A DNA stretch of 64,000 nt from assembly GCA_964035575.1 (NCBI GenBank), contig OZ037850.1, forward strand, positions 1,508,501 through 1,572,500, given 5' to 3'. The number at the start of each line of letters is the position of its first letter. Positions within the stretch are counted from its first letter, which is position 1. The notes below the pieces were generated by a model. It ran no database searches and had not been told where the DNA came from. It saw only the letters and a program-made list of their open reading frames with translations. The position numbers were made by a program, and so were the translations under genes. Of this stretch, positions 21,880 to 32,876 are shown one piece after another. The stretch is from Rhynchopus sp. YZ270_cl-10. Lineage: Eukaryota > Euglenozoa > Diplonemea > Diplonemida > Diplonemidae.

Positions 21880-23343
21880 ATGTTGAATCCTCAAAACCCT
21901 CAGGCAGACAAAGAGGGCGAGCTGCACTTATTCATTGGCGGCTTCAAGCGCGACGACTATGTCGAGGCAGACCTGATCGCACTGCTGAGGCCGTATGGCG
22001 AGGTGACCGGAGTGTACTGCAAGGGCACGTACGCGTTTGCCTTCTTTGCTTCAGAGGCCTCCGTTGAGGCAGCAGCAGCAGCGCTAAACGGACACACCAT
22101 AAACGGCGCGATTCTCTCTGCACGGGCCCAGTACCACGGGGAGAACAAGAAGACGGCGGAACGTGGCCAGCAACCTCAGGGTGTTCTGTTCGCAGGGGGG
22201 CTGAAGGAGGGACACGATGAAAAGTATTTTCGAGAACTGTTCGCGCCGTTTTGCGAGCTAAAGCGGGTTATCATGAAGCGGGGGTACGCCTTTCTGCACT
22301 TTCCTGATGAGGATATGTCGCTGCACGTTCTTGAGCAGATGCAGCAGGTGGAGCTGCCGTTTGCACTGCGCCTGCAGACGTCCACACAGAGGTCCATGAC
22401 GACCAAGAAGCGCGAACACGACTCTGAGGGTGTTATGCTTGCACCGGCGCTGTCGGCCGCGCAGGCGCAGGGGAAGGAGCATTACCGCAAGATGCAGAGT
22501 GCCGTGTCCATGGTGCACATACGAGGCTTCGGCGAGGTGCCCGTAGACCAGGTCCACAAGGCCGTGTCGCAACTCTGTGCATCCTACGGCGAAGTCGCCG
22601 ACATGACCATTGCACCGGACAATGTGACAGTCATCTTCCGCGACTCAACCCTCGCAAGCCGCATGGTCGCAGACTTCCCCGACGGCTCCGATTGGATGGG
22701 CCACAAGCTCAGGTTCACAGCCATGAACACAACGCAGAACTCATACGTGAAGCCGACCTCGCTGACCTGCGTAGGTATCGCGCCATTAGTGACGCAGCGT
22801 GAACTGCAATTGGTATTTGGCCTTTTTGGCAATTTGAGCGGGGTCACCATTTACGAGGTATGAAACGCAAACAAACCAAAGATACAGAGCGTTTTGTAAG
22901 AGAAACACAACCGTCAGCTTCACTTAATAGGTGACTATCCACAGGTCTACAGACCAATTTTCTTCTCTCTTTCCCCACACAACACTTCACAGAACCGAAC
23001 TGCGCTGATTGAGTACTGCAACGAGTCCTCTGCCTGCGAGGCAGCCGCGTTCCTGCAGGGGAAGACACTTGACGGTGTTGCTCTTGGGTGTCACCTGCCT
23101 GCAGGGACACTTGCACCTGCACCTGCACATGCACATGCACCCGCACCTGCCGCCACTGAATCGCTCCCAAAGTTCTCTCCGCAGGATCAGAGATCAACCC
23201 ATACAAGGCATTCGGGACGGCAGGCAAAGTCTAGTGGCCCTCTCCTGGGTGGTGGACAGCGTCGGGGTGCAGGGCAAGGATCCGCACAGCCCACCATCTA
23301 CACCTCCCCGAACGCTCCTGCTCCCCGCTACCAGCCTTACTAG
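21880..23343 (+). CDS. RNA-binding protein with four RRM domains
   Basis: Exons 21880-22857 and 22993-23343, phase 0, encode 442 residues. RRM1 (about 14-85, LHLFIGGF and YAFAFFAS), RRM2 (about 97-165, VLFAGGL and YAFLHFPD), RRM3 (about 208-285, VHIRGFGEV and VTVIFRD) and RRM4 (about 295-365, LTCVGIAP and ALIEYCN) are visible from their RNP2/RNP1 strands; RNP1 lacks several usual aromatics, so RNA contact may be atypical. The 135-bp intron lies inside RRM4. The tail has an Ala/Pro/His stretch (about GTLAPAPAHAHAPAPA) and is Gly/Pro-rich. AG at 21871-21872 is 7 nt before the start. The layout suits a splicing or mRNA-stability factor; no ortholog named. Confidence 0.88.
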
Positions 23344-23839
23344 GGGTGGGAGGCATGGAGCTGTTGTCCTTTTAGTTGACAGTTTAGCTCCCAGGAGGGG
23401 GGGTTTTTTTTGGGTGGTTGCTGGTTGCAGGTGTAAAGAAGTGTCCTCGCTCTGGTTTTCGGCACGTTGAAGTGTTTTCAAAATAGGGGCAAATGCATCG
23501 TTTTCTTTGGTGCTGAGTTTCGCGAATGTTGCGATCAGCAGGGGGAGGGGGAAGGGGGGGGAGAGGGAGGGAATAAGGGGGTCGGCGTACAGCGTCAATA
23601 CAACGTCGCTTTCTTTGCTTGTGGCAGGTGTTGCGTGGTTGCTTATTCACGAAGGGGATCTGCTTCGGGTTTTAAAAGATATATTTTTCTTTTTATTCAC
23701 TTTTTTTTTTGATCTGAAATCAGCCTTTGCAACGCACAGAATAATGTGTAAGTGGGATCAGTGCTTTCCCTACCTTGAAGCATGACGCGTTCTGAAGTAG
23801 CTGACCTGCCTGGTTCCTCCTTTTTGTTCTGTGAAGTGT
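23344..23839. other. Intergenic spacer
   Basis: No gene seen. There is a G-rich block (about 23543-23583), T-runs and probable 3' UTR of the RRM gene. Confidence 0.4.
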
Positions 23840-24108
23840 CCACGCTTCTGGTACTCCACCACACGAACCATTGCCTGGTACATCCCGAGTGCATGCGCTT
23901 TAAGCATTTTCTCAAGGTCCATCTTGAGGTTGAACACACAGTGCACAATATCAGACCTGTCACAGGGCCTTTCGCCTGGACGCAGCGCCCTGATAATCTC
24001 TGGCCAGTGTGGGTTGGCTGGAGTCTTGTCCGCCTGTGGAAGCCGCACTCCTGCGCGGACACGCTGCTGTATATTTGGTGTTGCTTCATCTTCGATTGTG
24101 TCTCCAAG
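23840..24108 (-). pseudogene. Helitron replicase N-terminal fragment
   Basis: On the minus strand an open stretch of about 90 codons reads ...ADKTPANPHWPEIIRALRPG, then DRSDIVHCVFNLKMDLEKML and ends VRVVEYQKRG. This matches the Helitron-like N-terminal replicase pattern (NP-x-W-x-EI, DR-x-D-I/L-V-x-x-VF-x-LK, EFQKRG-x-PHAH). The match stops right at EYQKRG, before the HUH nuclease residues, and a stop codon lies just upstream of the fragment. It is a short dead piece of a rolling-circle DNA transposon. Confidence 0.65.
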
Positions 24109-24421
24109 CTACTTTCTTGTGGACACAGATGAATCAGGGGAAAACACGACTGCTCAAAACCGGGCATCGAAGTCAGAGATGACACTATTGTACCTATCCC
24201 TCCATCTTGTATGATGGTCGACACGCAGTCGTTCCTTGCTCCGTTTTGTGGAATGTCGTTGTCCTGTTATACGTCCTCCTGCACCCCCCTCAGGCAAACG
24301 AACTGAGATCAACAGAAAACAGTACAGACATTCTGTGGTTCACAATCCGCTTTTTAACGTGAACAAAATAACACCCGCCACACCCCAGGTTCATCACTTT
24401 TTCTACACTAAATCAATCACA
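24109..24421. other. Spacer before the DEAD-box gene
   Basis: No coding frame of note. ACCCCAG with AG at 24387-24388 is a candidate splice acceptor 33 nt before the start codon. Confidence 0.35.
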
Positions 24422-26354
24422 ATGGCAACAGACAAGAAGGAGAAGAAGGAGAAGAAGGTACGCCATTTTCTAATCGATTTTTTTATTAAGGTGACGCGCA
24501 TCTTACCAGCCTTTTCTCTTAGATGCAAACCACGAAATGGATGTAGGACTGCGTTGGGGTGCACCCTCCCCGGTCATGCACCAAGGTACACTGTCACGAG
24601 AGGGCTTTGTACAACGCGACATCTTTCAACCCTTTTTTTATTATATTTTCTCCACTAATTCTCAGGTGAAGCAGGAGGAGGTGGCGAAGAAAGAGAAGAA
24701 GGAAAAGAAGGAGAAGAAGGACAAGAAGCGCCCGCGTACTGAGGATGCTGATGCTGCCCCGGTTGCAAAGAAGGCGTGCAGCACGATTGCGGACGCAGAG
24801 AAGTGGCGCAAGGAGCATGCCGTTGCGATGTGCGAGGAGGGTGCGAAGTTCGCGCCTGTTGGCTTCGCAGACAGCGGCCTCCCGAAGGATGTGCTGAAGT
24901 GCACTGCAGCGTTCGACAGCCCGACACCGATCCAGGCGCAGTCGTGGCCTATTATCATGGGCGACAGAGATCTTATCGGAATTGCAAAGACCGGATCTGG
25001 CAAGACCTACGCCTTTGTGCTTCCGTGCCTTGCGCAGATCCAGATGCGTGGCATCAAGAACAAGCCTACCATGCCGCACGGACTCTGCCTTGCACCCACC
25101 CGCGAGCTGTGCACGCAGATCGCCGTCGTCGGTGAGGAGGCAGCAAACTTCTGTGGCCTGCGTGTCGTGCGTGCCTACGGAGGCATGCCCAAGGACGAAC
25201 AGAGAAGAGAGATCCAGAAGGGCTGCAACATGATCATCGCCACCCCCGGACGTTTGAAGGACCTCTGCGAGGAGGGCGAGTGGTCGCTCTCCCTCAAGAA
25301 GGTCAAGTACGCGGTATGCATCCCAGAATGGAGATGTCGACCTTTCTCAGATCAAAATTAAAAATAAATATTTTATACAAAACAACAGGTTCTGGACGAG
25401 GCCGACCGTATGCTTGACATGGGATTCGAGGAGGACGTTGAGACCATCCTCTCGCAGACGGCGAGCGACAGACAAACTGTCATGTTCTCCGCCACATGGC
25501 CCGTGGTTGTGCAGGCCGTGGCGAAGAAGTTCCTGAAGAAGCCGCTCAAGATCACCATCGGTTCGTCGGAGCTTGCGGCCAACCACTCCATCACGCAGAT
25601 TGTATGTAATATGTAATAGTAACCCTTCCCCCAGAGTGCCTCTACCACACCCACACACCCACCCAGGTCGAGGTCATCAACGACGAGAAGCTGAAGTACA
25701 ACCGTTTGAAACAGCTCCTCACCAAGTACCACACCCACGAGCAGAAGAACCGTGTCATCCTCTTCGGACTCTACAAGAAGGAGGTTGCCACACTTGAGAG
25801 GAACCTCTGGAGGGACGTATGTGGCACACCCTTTTTGCTGCTAAGAAGCATATGGTTCAGCTCACAAACTTTTCTTATCTTTCTTCACACACACCACGCC
25901 ACAGGGATGGAAGTGCGTTGCGATCCAGGGAGACATGAGCCAAGCGGCACGTAACCAGGCGTTCGACCAGTTCAGGTCTGGGGAGATCAACCTGCTGATC
26001 GCAACTGACGTTGCCGCACGTGGGCTTGACATCAAGGCTGTGGAGTACGTGATCAACGTGAGCTTCCCGCTTACCGTGGAGGACTACGTGCACAGAATTG
26101 GACGTACCGGACGTGCCGGCATGAACGGGTTCTCGCACACAATGTTCTACCCGCAGAGAGACAAGCAGCTCGCGCCCGAGCTGATCCGCGTCCTTGAAGA
26201 AGCCAAGCAGGCCGTCGACAAGGACCTGGACAAGTTCAGACACGTGGCACCCAAGAAGGCACCCGCCAGAACAAAGAACCCCTACGAGACAAAGGACGGT
26301 GGCTTCAAGGGTGTCATCACAGCAACCAAGGAGGTCTTCTCCGACTCCGACTAG
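24422..26354 (+). CDS. DBP3: DEAD-box ATP-dependent RNA helicase, DBP3-like
   Basis: Exons 24422-24457, 24666-25313, 25389-25601, 25667-25816 and 25905-26354, all phase 0, encode 498 residues. A Lys/Glu-rich N-terminus (KKEKKEKK repeats) resembles yeast Dbp3, which acts in pre-60S rRNA processing. Motifs in order: Q ([10 protein letters not shown]), I (AKTGSGKT), Ia (PTRELCTQ), Ib (TPGR), II (DEAD), III (SAT), V ([11 protein letters not shown]) and VI ([10 protein letters not shown]). Intron 1 (208 bp) starts GTACGC, unlike the usual GTATG; the others are 65-88 bp. Exon 1 encodes only twelve residues. The core closely resembles DDX5/Dbp2 as well, so the DBP3 name leans on the basic N-terminus and short C-terminus. 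All catalytic motifs are intact. Confidence 0.92.
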
Positions 26355-27067
26355 AGTGTTTTTTTTTCCCCGGATAATTGGGGGGGTGTTTCAATATTTT
26401 TTTTGAGACGTGGGGTCGATTTCTATTTCGGTGGGTATTTAAAGGCCCTTTTTGCGGAACACATAAAAATGTTGTTCAAAAATAAAAAAAACATTACGCC
26501 TTGTGTTTCAAGCCTGGGAAATGCAAAGTGATGCAAACCGTTCCCCCTCCCTCCCCCTCTCTCTTTTGAGGGTGTGAACGCGGATGTTCTCCCCCCCCCC
26601 GTTTTTTAGTGATCAGAATTTGCGCTTTTGCGTCTTTGTTTTGTTTTTATCAGCGTTTATCAGACGTTTTCCCCCCTTCCCGTTTCCCACCTTTCATTTT
26701 TATGTTTTTGGCCTTATTTTTCATACGTCAAACAAATCAACAGAACCTCTGCTGCTGCTGCTTTTTCACCTCTTCATCCCCCTTTTCCTACCAGTGCTGT
26801 CTCGCCTGCCCAAACTGCTAGTGTTATTGAAAATACTTTGTGGGATGATTTTTATTTGATCCTACAAATGTAGCTTACTCACTTATTTTGTCGGCAAATA
26901 TTGCTGGGAAAAAAGTTTTGGTCAAAATCATGGGTTTAGGGTCTCACGTGTGTATATGACTAAATTTAGTGGTCGAAAGTGGAGTCTGACCCTATGACCA
27001 AGTTATAGAAATGCCCTGTGATGCCATTGCAGAAGGAATTTTGCATTTTTGATCATCAGAAGTCATA
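26355..27067. other. Intergenic spacer
   Basis: AT-rich with C-runs and T-runs; no gene. It presumably holds the helicase 3' UTR. A leader repeat shared with the P-loop ATPase gene begins at its right end. Confidence 0.4.
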
Positions 27068-27096
27068 CACAGAGGTCTTTGTTCTCTCCACGATAA
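27068..27096 (+). promoter_or_regulatory. Shared 29-bp leader repeat, copy 1 (SCP2 gene)
   Basis: The 29 bases from CACAGAGGTCTTTG to TCCACGATAA recur without mismatch at 27792-27820. This copy ends 42 nt before the SCP2 start codon, and the following bases (YCACCA, CCAACA) are also similar. It may be a common promoter, a trans-splicing signal or a trace of local duplication. Confidence 0.6.
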
Positions 27097-27138
27097 CCAC
27101 CACCCAACAGACAAAACAACACATCGCACATCTCCAAA

Positions 27139-27477
27139 ATGGCCGAAGTCTTCTTCGTGAAAATCAACGAGGCCCTGAACACTGCGGAGGGCAAGGCTGC
27201 CGGGAAGAAGGTGAACGAGGTGATCGCATATGAGTTCCCCGACACCGGGAAGTTCTTCGTGATGGACCTGAAGAACGGAAAGGCGGCTGCCGGGAAGGAC
27301 GACGACGCTGCGTGCACGTTCAAGATGGACGAGAAGGTGTTCCTCGACCTTGCGGGTGGGAAGGCTGATGCGATGGGTCTGTTCATGGAGGGCAAGGTGG
27401 AGCTGGACGGCGACACAGACGTGGCCATGAAGCTCACCAAGGTGCTCAAGGCGCTGGGCGACGTTGCGAAGATGTGA
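27139..27477 (+). CDS. SCP2 sterol/lipid-transfer domain protein
   Basis: A single exon of 112 residues covering one SCP2 domain: FVKINEALNTAEGK, VNEVIAYEFPDTGKFFVMDLKNG, CTFKMDEKVFLDLAGGK, and the closing MGLFMEGKVELDGDTDVAMKL. The family binds sterols, fatty acyl-CoA and other lipids, often in peroxisomes. The C-terminus AKM is not a perfect SKL-type signal but is close to the relaxed PTS1 forms, so glycosomal or peroxisomal targeting is possible. AG at 27109-27110 gives a 28-nt leader. No intron. Confidence 0.93.
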   Translation: MAEVFFVKINEALNTAEGKAAGKKVNEVIAYEFPDTGKFFVMDLKNGKAAAGKDDDAACTFKMDEKVFLDLAGGKADAMGLFMEGKVELDGDTDVAMKLTKVLKALGDVAKM

Positions 27478-27980
27478 GCTTCTCACTCTTCTCTGTCACC
27501 ACGCCACCCACATCCTAATCTCACACCACACCTATTTGAGGCCACCCACACCTCTTCATCTACAAGATGGTTCGCATCTTTCAAAAATACCATTTCCTTC
27601 ACTCAGGAGGAGAGAAGAGGAACTGCGGAGGAGTGCACATGCTCGCCCCCTCCTTTCCCCTCTCCCCATTCTCTATTTCGGCTGCCGCACTGCCGGCACG
27701 GTCTGATTACCAATATCTTGAACCTCTCTCCCCCACACCCTCTTTTTCATGCATCCCTACTCTCCCCTCTCCCTTTATGACAGGTTGTGTTCACAGAGGT
27801 CTTTGTTCTCTCCACGATAATCACCAGACAACCAACACACAATACATGATCCTGAATACACTTGACAACATACCTTCATACCGAAGAGACAATAGTGGTT
27901 TAAACGCCACTCCTCCTATTCTCTTGCACAATCCTCACCAATCACACGACAACAGGACACACCAACAGAAAGAATACACC
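27478..27980. other. Leader region of the P-loop ATPase gene
   Basis: This stretch is open in the frame of the downstream gene from an ATG at 27567, but its translation looks non-coding and it includes the second copy of a repeat that is untranslated leader in the SCP2 gene. AG at 27967-27968 is a candidate acceptor 12 nt before the preferred ATG at 27981. Confidence 0.5.
27792..27820 (+). promoter_or_regulatory. Shared 29-bp leader repeat, copy 2 (P-loop gene)
   Basis: Perfect match to 27068-27096, 724 bp away in the same orientation. Here it ends 160 nt before the start codon, and the intervening leader is longer than in the SCP2 gene. Confidence 0.6.
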
Positions 27981-29465
27981 ATGTCAAGAAGACAGGGTTC
28001 GGTGAGACCCGCTACACCCCCCACATCCCCCACAGCCACTGCATCCGGAACACCTGAGGCACCCGGAGCACCCGGAGCACCCAAAGCCCGCGTCAATTGG
28101 GAAACTATCAGGGGTGTTATTCCCATTCTTGTCTGTGTTTGTGCATGGTACCTAGCATACACACACAGTGCATACTACGTCGATGCGAACATGGACGCGA
28201 TGCTCCTGAAGGTTGTCACAGCGCCGTACAACGCCACAATAATGCATAACGGTACATACATCACGAGGCACCAACACGCAACACTGAAGAAGGCTTTGTA
28301 CAAAAACATCCATCACACAAACAGAATCTTCCTGTTGATGGGTGAAAGTGGCTCTGGTAAGACGACACAGATGCAGCATTTACTCAACGAAGAGTACAAG
28401 GATGGTGTCATCTCCGTTGACCTACGGGCATGTGATTTGAGGGTGGCTCACGATCAGAAAAATATGCCTTCATTTCTTAGAGAGGCTGTGTTGGACAAAT
28501 TTGGAGACAGCTGGCATCTGTTGCGCCGTAAGTTTCATTTCGAGGGATTCATCAAACACGCCAACCAGGTGCGGAAGCAGGCCTTGGGGGAGCAAGCACA
28601 TCCGTTGATCATCTACCTCACTCTGGACAGCGAGAATATGAATTTCGATTATGAGATTATGAACCTATTTGCTTCGACTATCGGTCAAATAGCAGGTGCC
28701 CTTGTAAGGGAGCGCAGTTGCAAGATCATTCTCGAGTTCTCCAAAACAGCGATCTCGGACGAGATCATAGTTCGCAGTGATGTGACCCCTTTCGAAGTCG
28801 ATGCAATGACTCAGGATGAGTTCATTGCCATTGGAAAACAGGTGCTGGGTATTTGGGATGCTCCTGATGGTATTGTGGATGAGTACCTGAAGCATTACCA
28901 CGACTGGTTAGGGGGGCAGACAAAGATGCTGAGGCAGACATTGCCTTACGTAGAGGCAGTGAGTATGCACAGCCTTTGTTGTCTTTGCACAAGCATTATC
29001 AACCACACACTCACCACAGTTGAGAAGGCTACCGCTGACACGAAGAATGAGACCCTGGGGGAGCTGAAGTCACGTATGTTGTCCTTTATTACCAACAAAA
29101 AGAAGTGTCGAAAAGGTGCCCTTACCTACAAAACACCTCCCACAGATATTGACATGATGTTCTCTAGTTCAGTCGAATTCGTAAGCAGAGGGACCTTATG
29201 GGAACTTATGGAACGAATCGCTGCGACTGGAACCAAAGGTTTCCACCCAAACAGCCAGGGCGATCACGACCGTGTGAGCGGGTTGATGAAACGCGACTCA
29301 GAGTCGACACTGGTCCGCAGACAGAGCCCCACAAGAATTAGAATCCACGACTACTCCCATGCACTGTACCTGCACAACGTGATGTCGCCATTTTCGAACG
29401 CGAAGGACAAGATCAAAGAAGTGAAGGAGAAATTCGGCTTGCATGCAAAAAGCAGCTCTGCCTAA
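27981..29465 (+). CDS. Membrane-anchored P-loop (AAA/STAND-like) ATPase
   Basis: Exons 27981-28962 and 29020-29465 encode 475 residues if the 57-bp GTATG...CACAG intron (phase 1) is spliced; the frame stays open if it is retained. After a Pro/Thr-rich N-terminus there is one hydrophobic segment (VIPILVCVCAWYLAYTHSAYY, about residues 42-62). The P-loop GESGSGKTT is at about 129-137, followed by a Walker B-like strand HPLIIYLTLDSENM and a KIILEFSKTAISD strand where sensor residues would sit. The C-terminal part is basic. This fits an N-terminally anchored ATPase facing one side of a membrane, a layout known in AAA proteins and in STAND proteins; no specific family is recognised. The start at 27981 was preferred over 27567 for the reasons given for the leader. 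Confidence 0.75.
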   Translation: MSRRQGSVRPATPPTSPTATASGTPEAPGAPGAPKARVNWETIRGVIPILVCVCAWYLAYTHSAYYVDANMDAMLLKVVTAPYNATIMHNGTYITRHQHATLKKALYKNIHHTNRIFLLMGESGSGKTTQMQHLLNEEYKDGVISVDLRACDLRVAHDQKNMPSFLREAVLDKFGDSWHLLRRKFHFEGFIKHANQVRKQALGEQAHPLIIYLTLDSENMNFDYEIMNLFASTIGQIAGALVRERSCKIILEFSKTAISDEIIVRSDVTPFEVDAMTQDEFIAIGKQVLGIWDAPDGIVDEYLKHYHDWLGGQTKMLRQTLPYVEAVSMHSLCCLCTSIINHTLTTVEKATADTKNETLGELKSRMLSFITNKKKCRKGALTYKTPPTDIDMMFSSSVEFVSRGTLWELMERIAATGTKGFHPNSQGDHDRVSGLMKRDSESTLVRRQSPTRIRIHDYSHALYLHNVMSPFSNAKDKIKEVKEKFGLHAKSSSA

Positions 29466-30233
29466 AATATAGGGCGACGCGTTAACACACTTTTGTTATT
29501 TTACATTTACTTGCCTTTTTCGACTCTCCCTTCTTCCTCTTCGCCCTCAGTTCTTCTACCTCACAGGGCAGATACCTTTCTGTAACCTGCAACACCACCT
29601 GCACGTGTGAAATTGGAAAATAGTGAGAGTTGAGGACGATCTGCGACTATACCTGTAGTATGAAAAAGCCTTCGGACAAATGTTGAGTTGTTCCTGTGTG
29701 TTGGTCTGTTGCTCAGGCACCTCGCGGGATGTTTATTTGGTCGTTAAAAGACAGTGGGGTGTAAAGAGGTCGTGTGATTCGCCGAGCGTAAGTTGGGCTT
29801 TTGGACAGTATAGATTGATAGGCAGGCTCGTGTGGTTTATGGGTTCTCGGGCATGTTGGTTATTGTTCGTGAATTCTACCAGAAAGTTTTTTATTGTGAA
29901 ATATTCTTACCTTTGTGTAGTGCATGGGAAATGGTCGTATCAGTGGTGCAAGAGCAACAACGTCGTTCTATTACTATTTGGATGATGCAGTTTCCATTGA
30001 TTCTGCAGTTAAGTGCGAAAGTGCAAAGATGTGTGTAAAGAAACGAAAAAGGAAAGAGCGGTGTGAGGTGAACGATGTGGCCCAGGAATGGAGTCACATC
30101 ATCTCCTCCTCGCCCACGGAGAGTGAACAAAAAGTATGGAAAATACGATCCTGAAATCACTGGGGTGCACGGCCAGTCCGTGCGGGCAGTGATTCAACCC
30201 CCACCCAAGGGTGTAAATAAGGTCTGGGGGTCC
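29466..30233. other. Intergenic spacer
   Basis: No gene supported; mixed-composition DNA, probably with the 3' UTR of the ATPase gene. At 30208-30265 a TGTAAATAAG...TTATTTACA inverted pair brackets three copies of GGGAGTC. Confidence 0.35.
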
Positions 30234-30265
30234 GGGAGTCGGGAGTCGGGAGTCGGTTATTTACA
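30234..30265 (+). repeat. (GGGAGTC)3 followed by GGTTATTTACA
   Basis: The same heptamer and flank (GGGAGTC copies then GG-C/T-TATTTACA) recur at 31081-31119 beside the large GGGGTC array, so the two sites derive from one source. Confidence 0.75.
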
Positions 30266-30559
30266 GTTGCTAAGAAGGGGGTGTATGCACTATGCACCCT
30301 CTGGAGAGGGTCAAAAGTGCTCGAACAGGATTTTTTTGGATCTCCTTGTTTCCATGATGCGGTAACCTTGGGAAATGGCCAGTTATTCGGCCACAGGGGG
30401 GAAGGAGGAGACAATGAGGAATGAGGTGGGGACTGAAAAATGAAAGGGTCGCGGGAGGGGCAAATGATAACAGATACTAAAGGAGATGCTGATTCGCACC
30501 TGAGGGAGGAATGATTGGGGGTGGGTCAAGGGGTGGAGGGGGTGGTAACACAATCAAAA
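30266..30559. other. Spacer
   Basis: GA-rich, non-coding stretch with nothing recognisable. Confidence 0.3.
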
Positions 30560-30823
30560 GGGGTCTCTCGATATATATAAGAGCAAAAAGCAAAAACGCA
30601 AATCCGAATAAAAAACCCTACCGCCCCATTCTTTTAATTTTTGGCAAAACACTATGCGAAGTTAACGTACGGAGGGTGAGACCGGGGAAACACAAAAAAT
30701 CCTGATGAGTGAGTGAATGATTTTTAATGAGTTTCCCCTGTTACCCTCTTCCAACCTTGCAGATGCAAGTGGACAATAAATATGCAGGACGCGAAGCCTA
30801 AAAATATATAATCGAGAGACCCC
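30560..30823. mobile_element. 264-bp stretch with short inverted ends, MITE candidate
   Basis: GGGGTCTCTCGAT at 30560-30572 is repeated inverted at 30811-30823, and both arms continue into a TATATATA-like run. No target duplication was found, and the ends are short, so a transposon origin is only possible. The TATA-like run could equally be part of a small promoter. Confidence 0.4.
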
Positions 30824-30911
30824 CAAGACGCAGCAGAGCTGCTTAAACAAGTTTACTAGGGAACGTAAAAGTAAGCCTAATCACAATCACAAAGTAGGTG
30901 TAGCATGTATC

Positions 30912-31108
<197 letters not shown>

Positions 31109-31688
31109 GGCTTATTTACACCCTTGCCCCCACCCCACCACACCCTACGCCTTCCCCTCCCATCCCATCCCCTACACCGGAGGTACTGAATTGAAATTAG
31201 TGACATCTAAAGTAGTAAGTAAAAGCGTTATTGTGTGACAAGAAAGACGTACTCTTGTCAGTTTGCGAGCGACCAGTACAGACCTTGGTATTTTTTCGGT
31301 GTTGTTTTCACTTTACCCTTTGTCAACAATGTGGTATGCGTACTGTGGCTATACCTTCTGTAGTAAATTGGCTTCAGCCGACATTGAGTTTTGTTGAAAA
31401 ATACAAAACGCTGTTTGAACCCCTGCGTAAAGCATACAGAAAAAGAAACATAACACCGTGGTCATCTCTGCCCACCCTATTTAACCCCTCAAAAACCCAC
31501 TTCAACCCTTTTTGTTTTTGTATTATTACACCTTTCGCGCCTTTCTCTCTTTAATGTATCCCCCCCCACCCACTTGCTCCCCGATTTTCAGCTACCGTGC
31601 ATTTTCCTTCTAATACTATCTAATACTCCATCCTGAGTTTTCTACTTCCAACCCCAATTTACAGAAAGACACAAAAAAAAGACACAAA
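31109..31688. other. Spacer and leader of the WD40 gene
   Basis: No gene. The right end has pyrimidine-rich DNA and TTTACAG (AG at 31663-31664), giving a 24-nt leader before the next start codon. Confidence 0.4.
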
Positions 31689-32876
31689 ATGTCTGCAGAT
31701 GATGACATTGCCCCCTCAGACATTGAGGCAGGTAGTATGGTATGGGATTTAGCGTTTCACCCGAAGAACGATATTCTTGCGTTGGGTTGCATTGATGGAG
31801 TGGTGCAGGTGTACGGCTACAAGCCTGAGGAGACGGACCTGCTGTTCAGCATGAAGAACCATAAGGACGGGGTGCGGAGCATGGAGTTTACCAACAGCGG
31901 GTCGCATCTTTGGACTGCATCGAGCGATGGAAGCTTGAAGTCAGTTGAGTGCGAGACACGCAACGTTGTCTTCGACCAGCGTGACACTGGGCACCCTGAT
32001 GCACTCAACGTCCTTCACTTCCTTGATGAGCACCTTCTCGTCACCGGATGCGACGGTGGTGTTGTGCAGCTCTGGGACACCAGACAGCACACCCCAGCAA
32101 TGCACTGGACAGACCTCCTTGGGACTGGTATCATGAGCTTCACCCACCACCACTCCAAGGGTCAGATCCTGGCCGGTTCCGACGACGGCGCCATCGCTGT
32201 CTTCGAGATGCGCAAGGCCGAGGCCGAGGTGCTCACCGCAGCTAACGACGACGCCGTCACCTCTCTCGGACTCATCGGTGGACCCATTGGATCTGGAGAT
32301 GGCACCCACGTCGCAGCAGGGTGCAACAGTGGCAACGTAAGGATCTGGAAGTACGGAGTCTGGAACAAATGTGTGGACAACCTGAAGGGGCATCCCTGTG
32401 AGGTGGAGGGGGTGATGCAGCTGAAGGACGGTGACGTTGTGACTGCGTCGTGCGACGGTGTGGTGCGTGCGGTGCGTCTGATGCCGCAGCCGAAGCTGCT
32501 GGACACGCTGGGCAACATTGAGGATGCGGCGAGCATGCGTCTCGCCAAGTCGCGTTGCGGGACCTTCATGGGCTGTGCAGGTGGCGAGTCTGTCATCTTC
32601 TTCGACATCAGAAAGTACGTCACCGGCACCGTCTCCGAACACCCGAACGGCCACGCCTTCCTCAAGCCCTCCACAGCAGAAGAAGACGCAGAAGAATGTG
32701 AAGAGGACGAAGAAGACGAAGACATGGACTCCGACGACATGGATGAAGACAGCGACGACTCTGACAAGAAAGACGAGCAAGACCCAAAAGAACGGCACAA
32801 AAAGGGGAAACACAACGTCGACTTCAAACGCCAGGGACGCCAACAGCAGCAGAAGAAATTTTTCGACGGGCTGTGA
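31689..32876 (+). CDS. WDR55: WD40 protein, WDR55/JIP5-like
   Basis: An uninterrupted 395-residue frame. WD repeats run from about residue 15 to 310 (for example VWDLAFHPKNDILALG, VVQLWDTRQHTP and VRIWKYG). A strongly acidic tail (EEDAEECEEDEEDEDMDSDD) is followed by a basic stretch and the ending KKFFDGL. Length, seven-blade propeller, acidic tail and an FFDGL/FFADL-type C-terminus match WDR55 of animals and Jip5 of fungi, which act in pre-rRNA processing and 60S biogenesis in the nucleolus. No introns. Confidence 0.88.
   Translation: MSADDDIAPSDIEAGSMVWDLAFHPKNDILALGCIDGVVQVYGYKPEETDLLFSMKNHKDGVRSMEFTNSGSHLWTASSDGSLKSVECETRNVVFDQRDTGHPDALNVLHFLDEHLLVTGCDGGVVQLWDTRQHTPAMHWTDLLGTGIMSFTHHHSKGQILAGSDDGAIAVFEMRKAEAEVLTAANDDAVTSLGLIGGPIGSGDGTHVAAGCNSGNVRIWKYGVWNKCVDNLKGHPCEVEGVMQLKDGDVVTASCDGVVRAVRLMPQPKLLDTLGNIEDAASMRLAKSRCGTFMGCAGGESVIFFDIRKYVTGTVSEHPNGHAFLKPSTAEEDAEECEEDEEDEDMDSDDMDEDSDDSDKKDEQDPKERHKKGKHNVDFKRQGRQQQQKKFFDGL

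Noticed and set aside
27567-27980. Extension of the P-loop ATPase to an ATG at 27567
   Set aside because: It includes the leader repeat that is untranslated in the SCP2 gene and has poor coding character.
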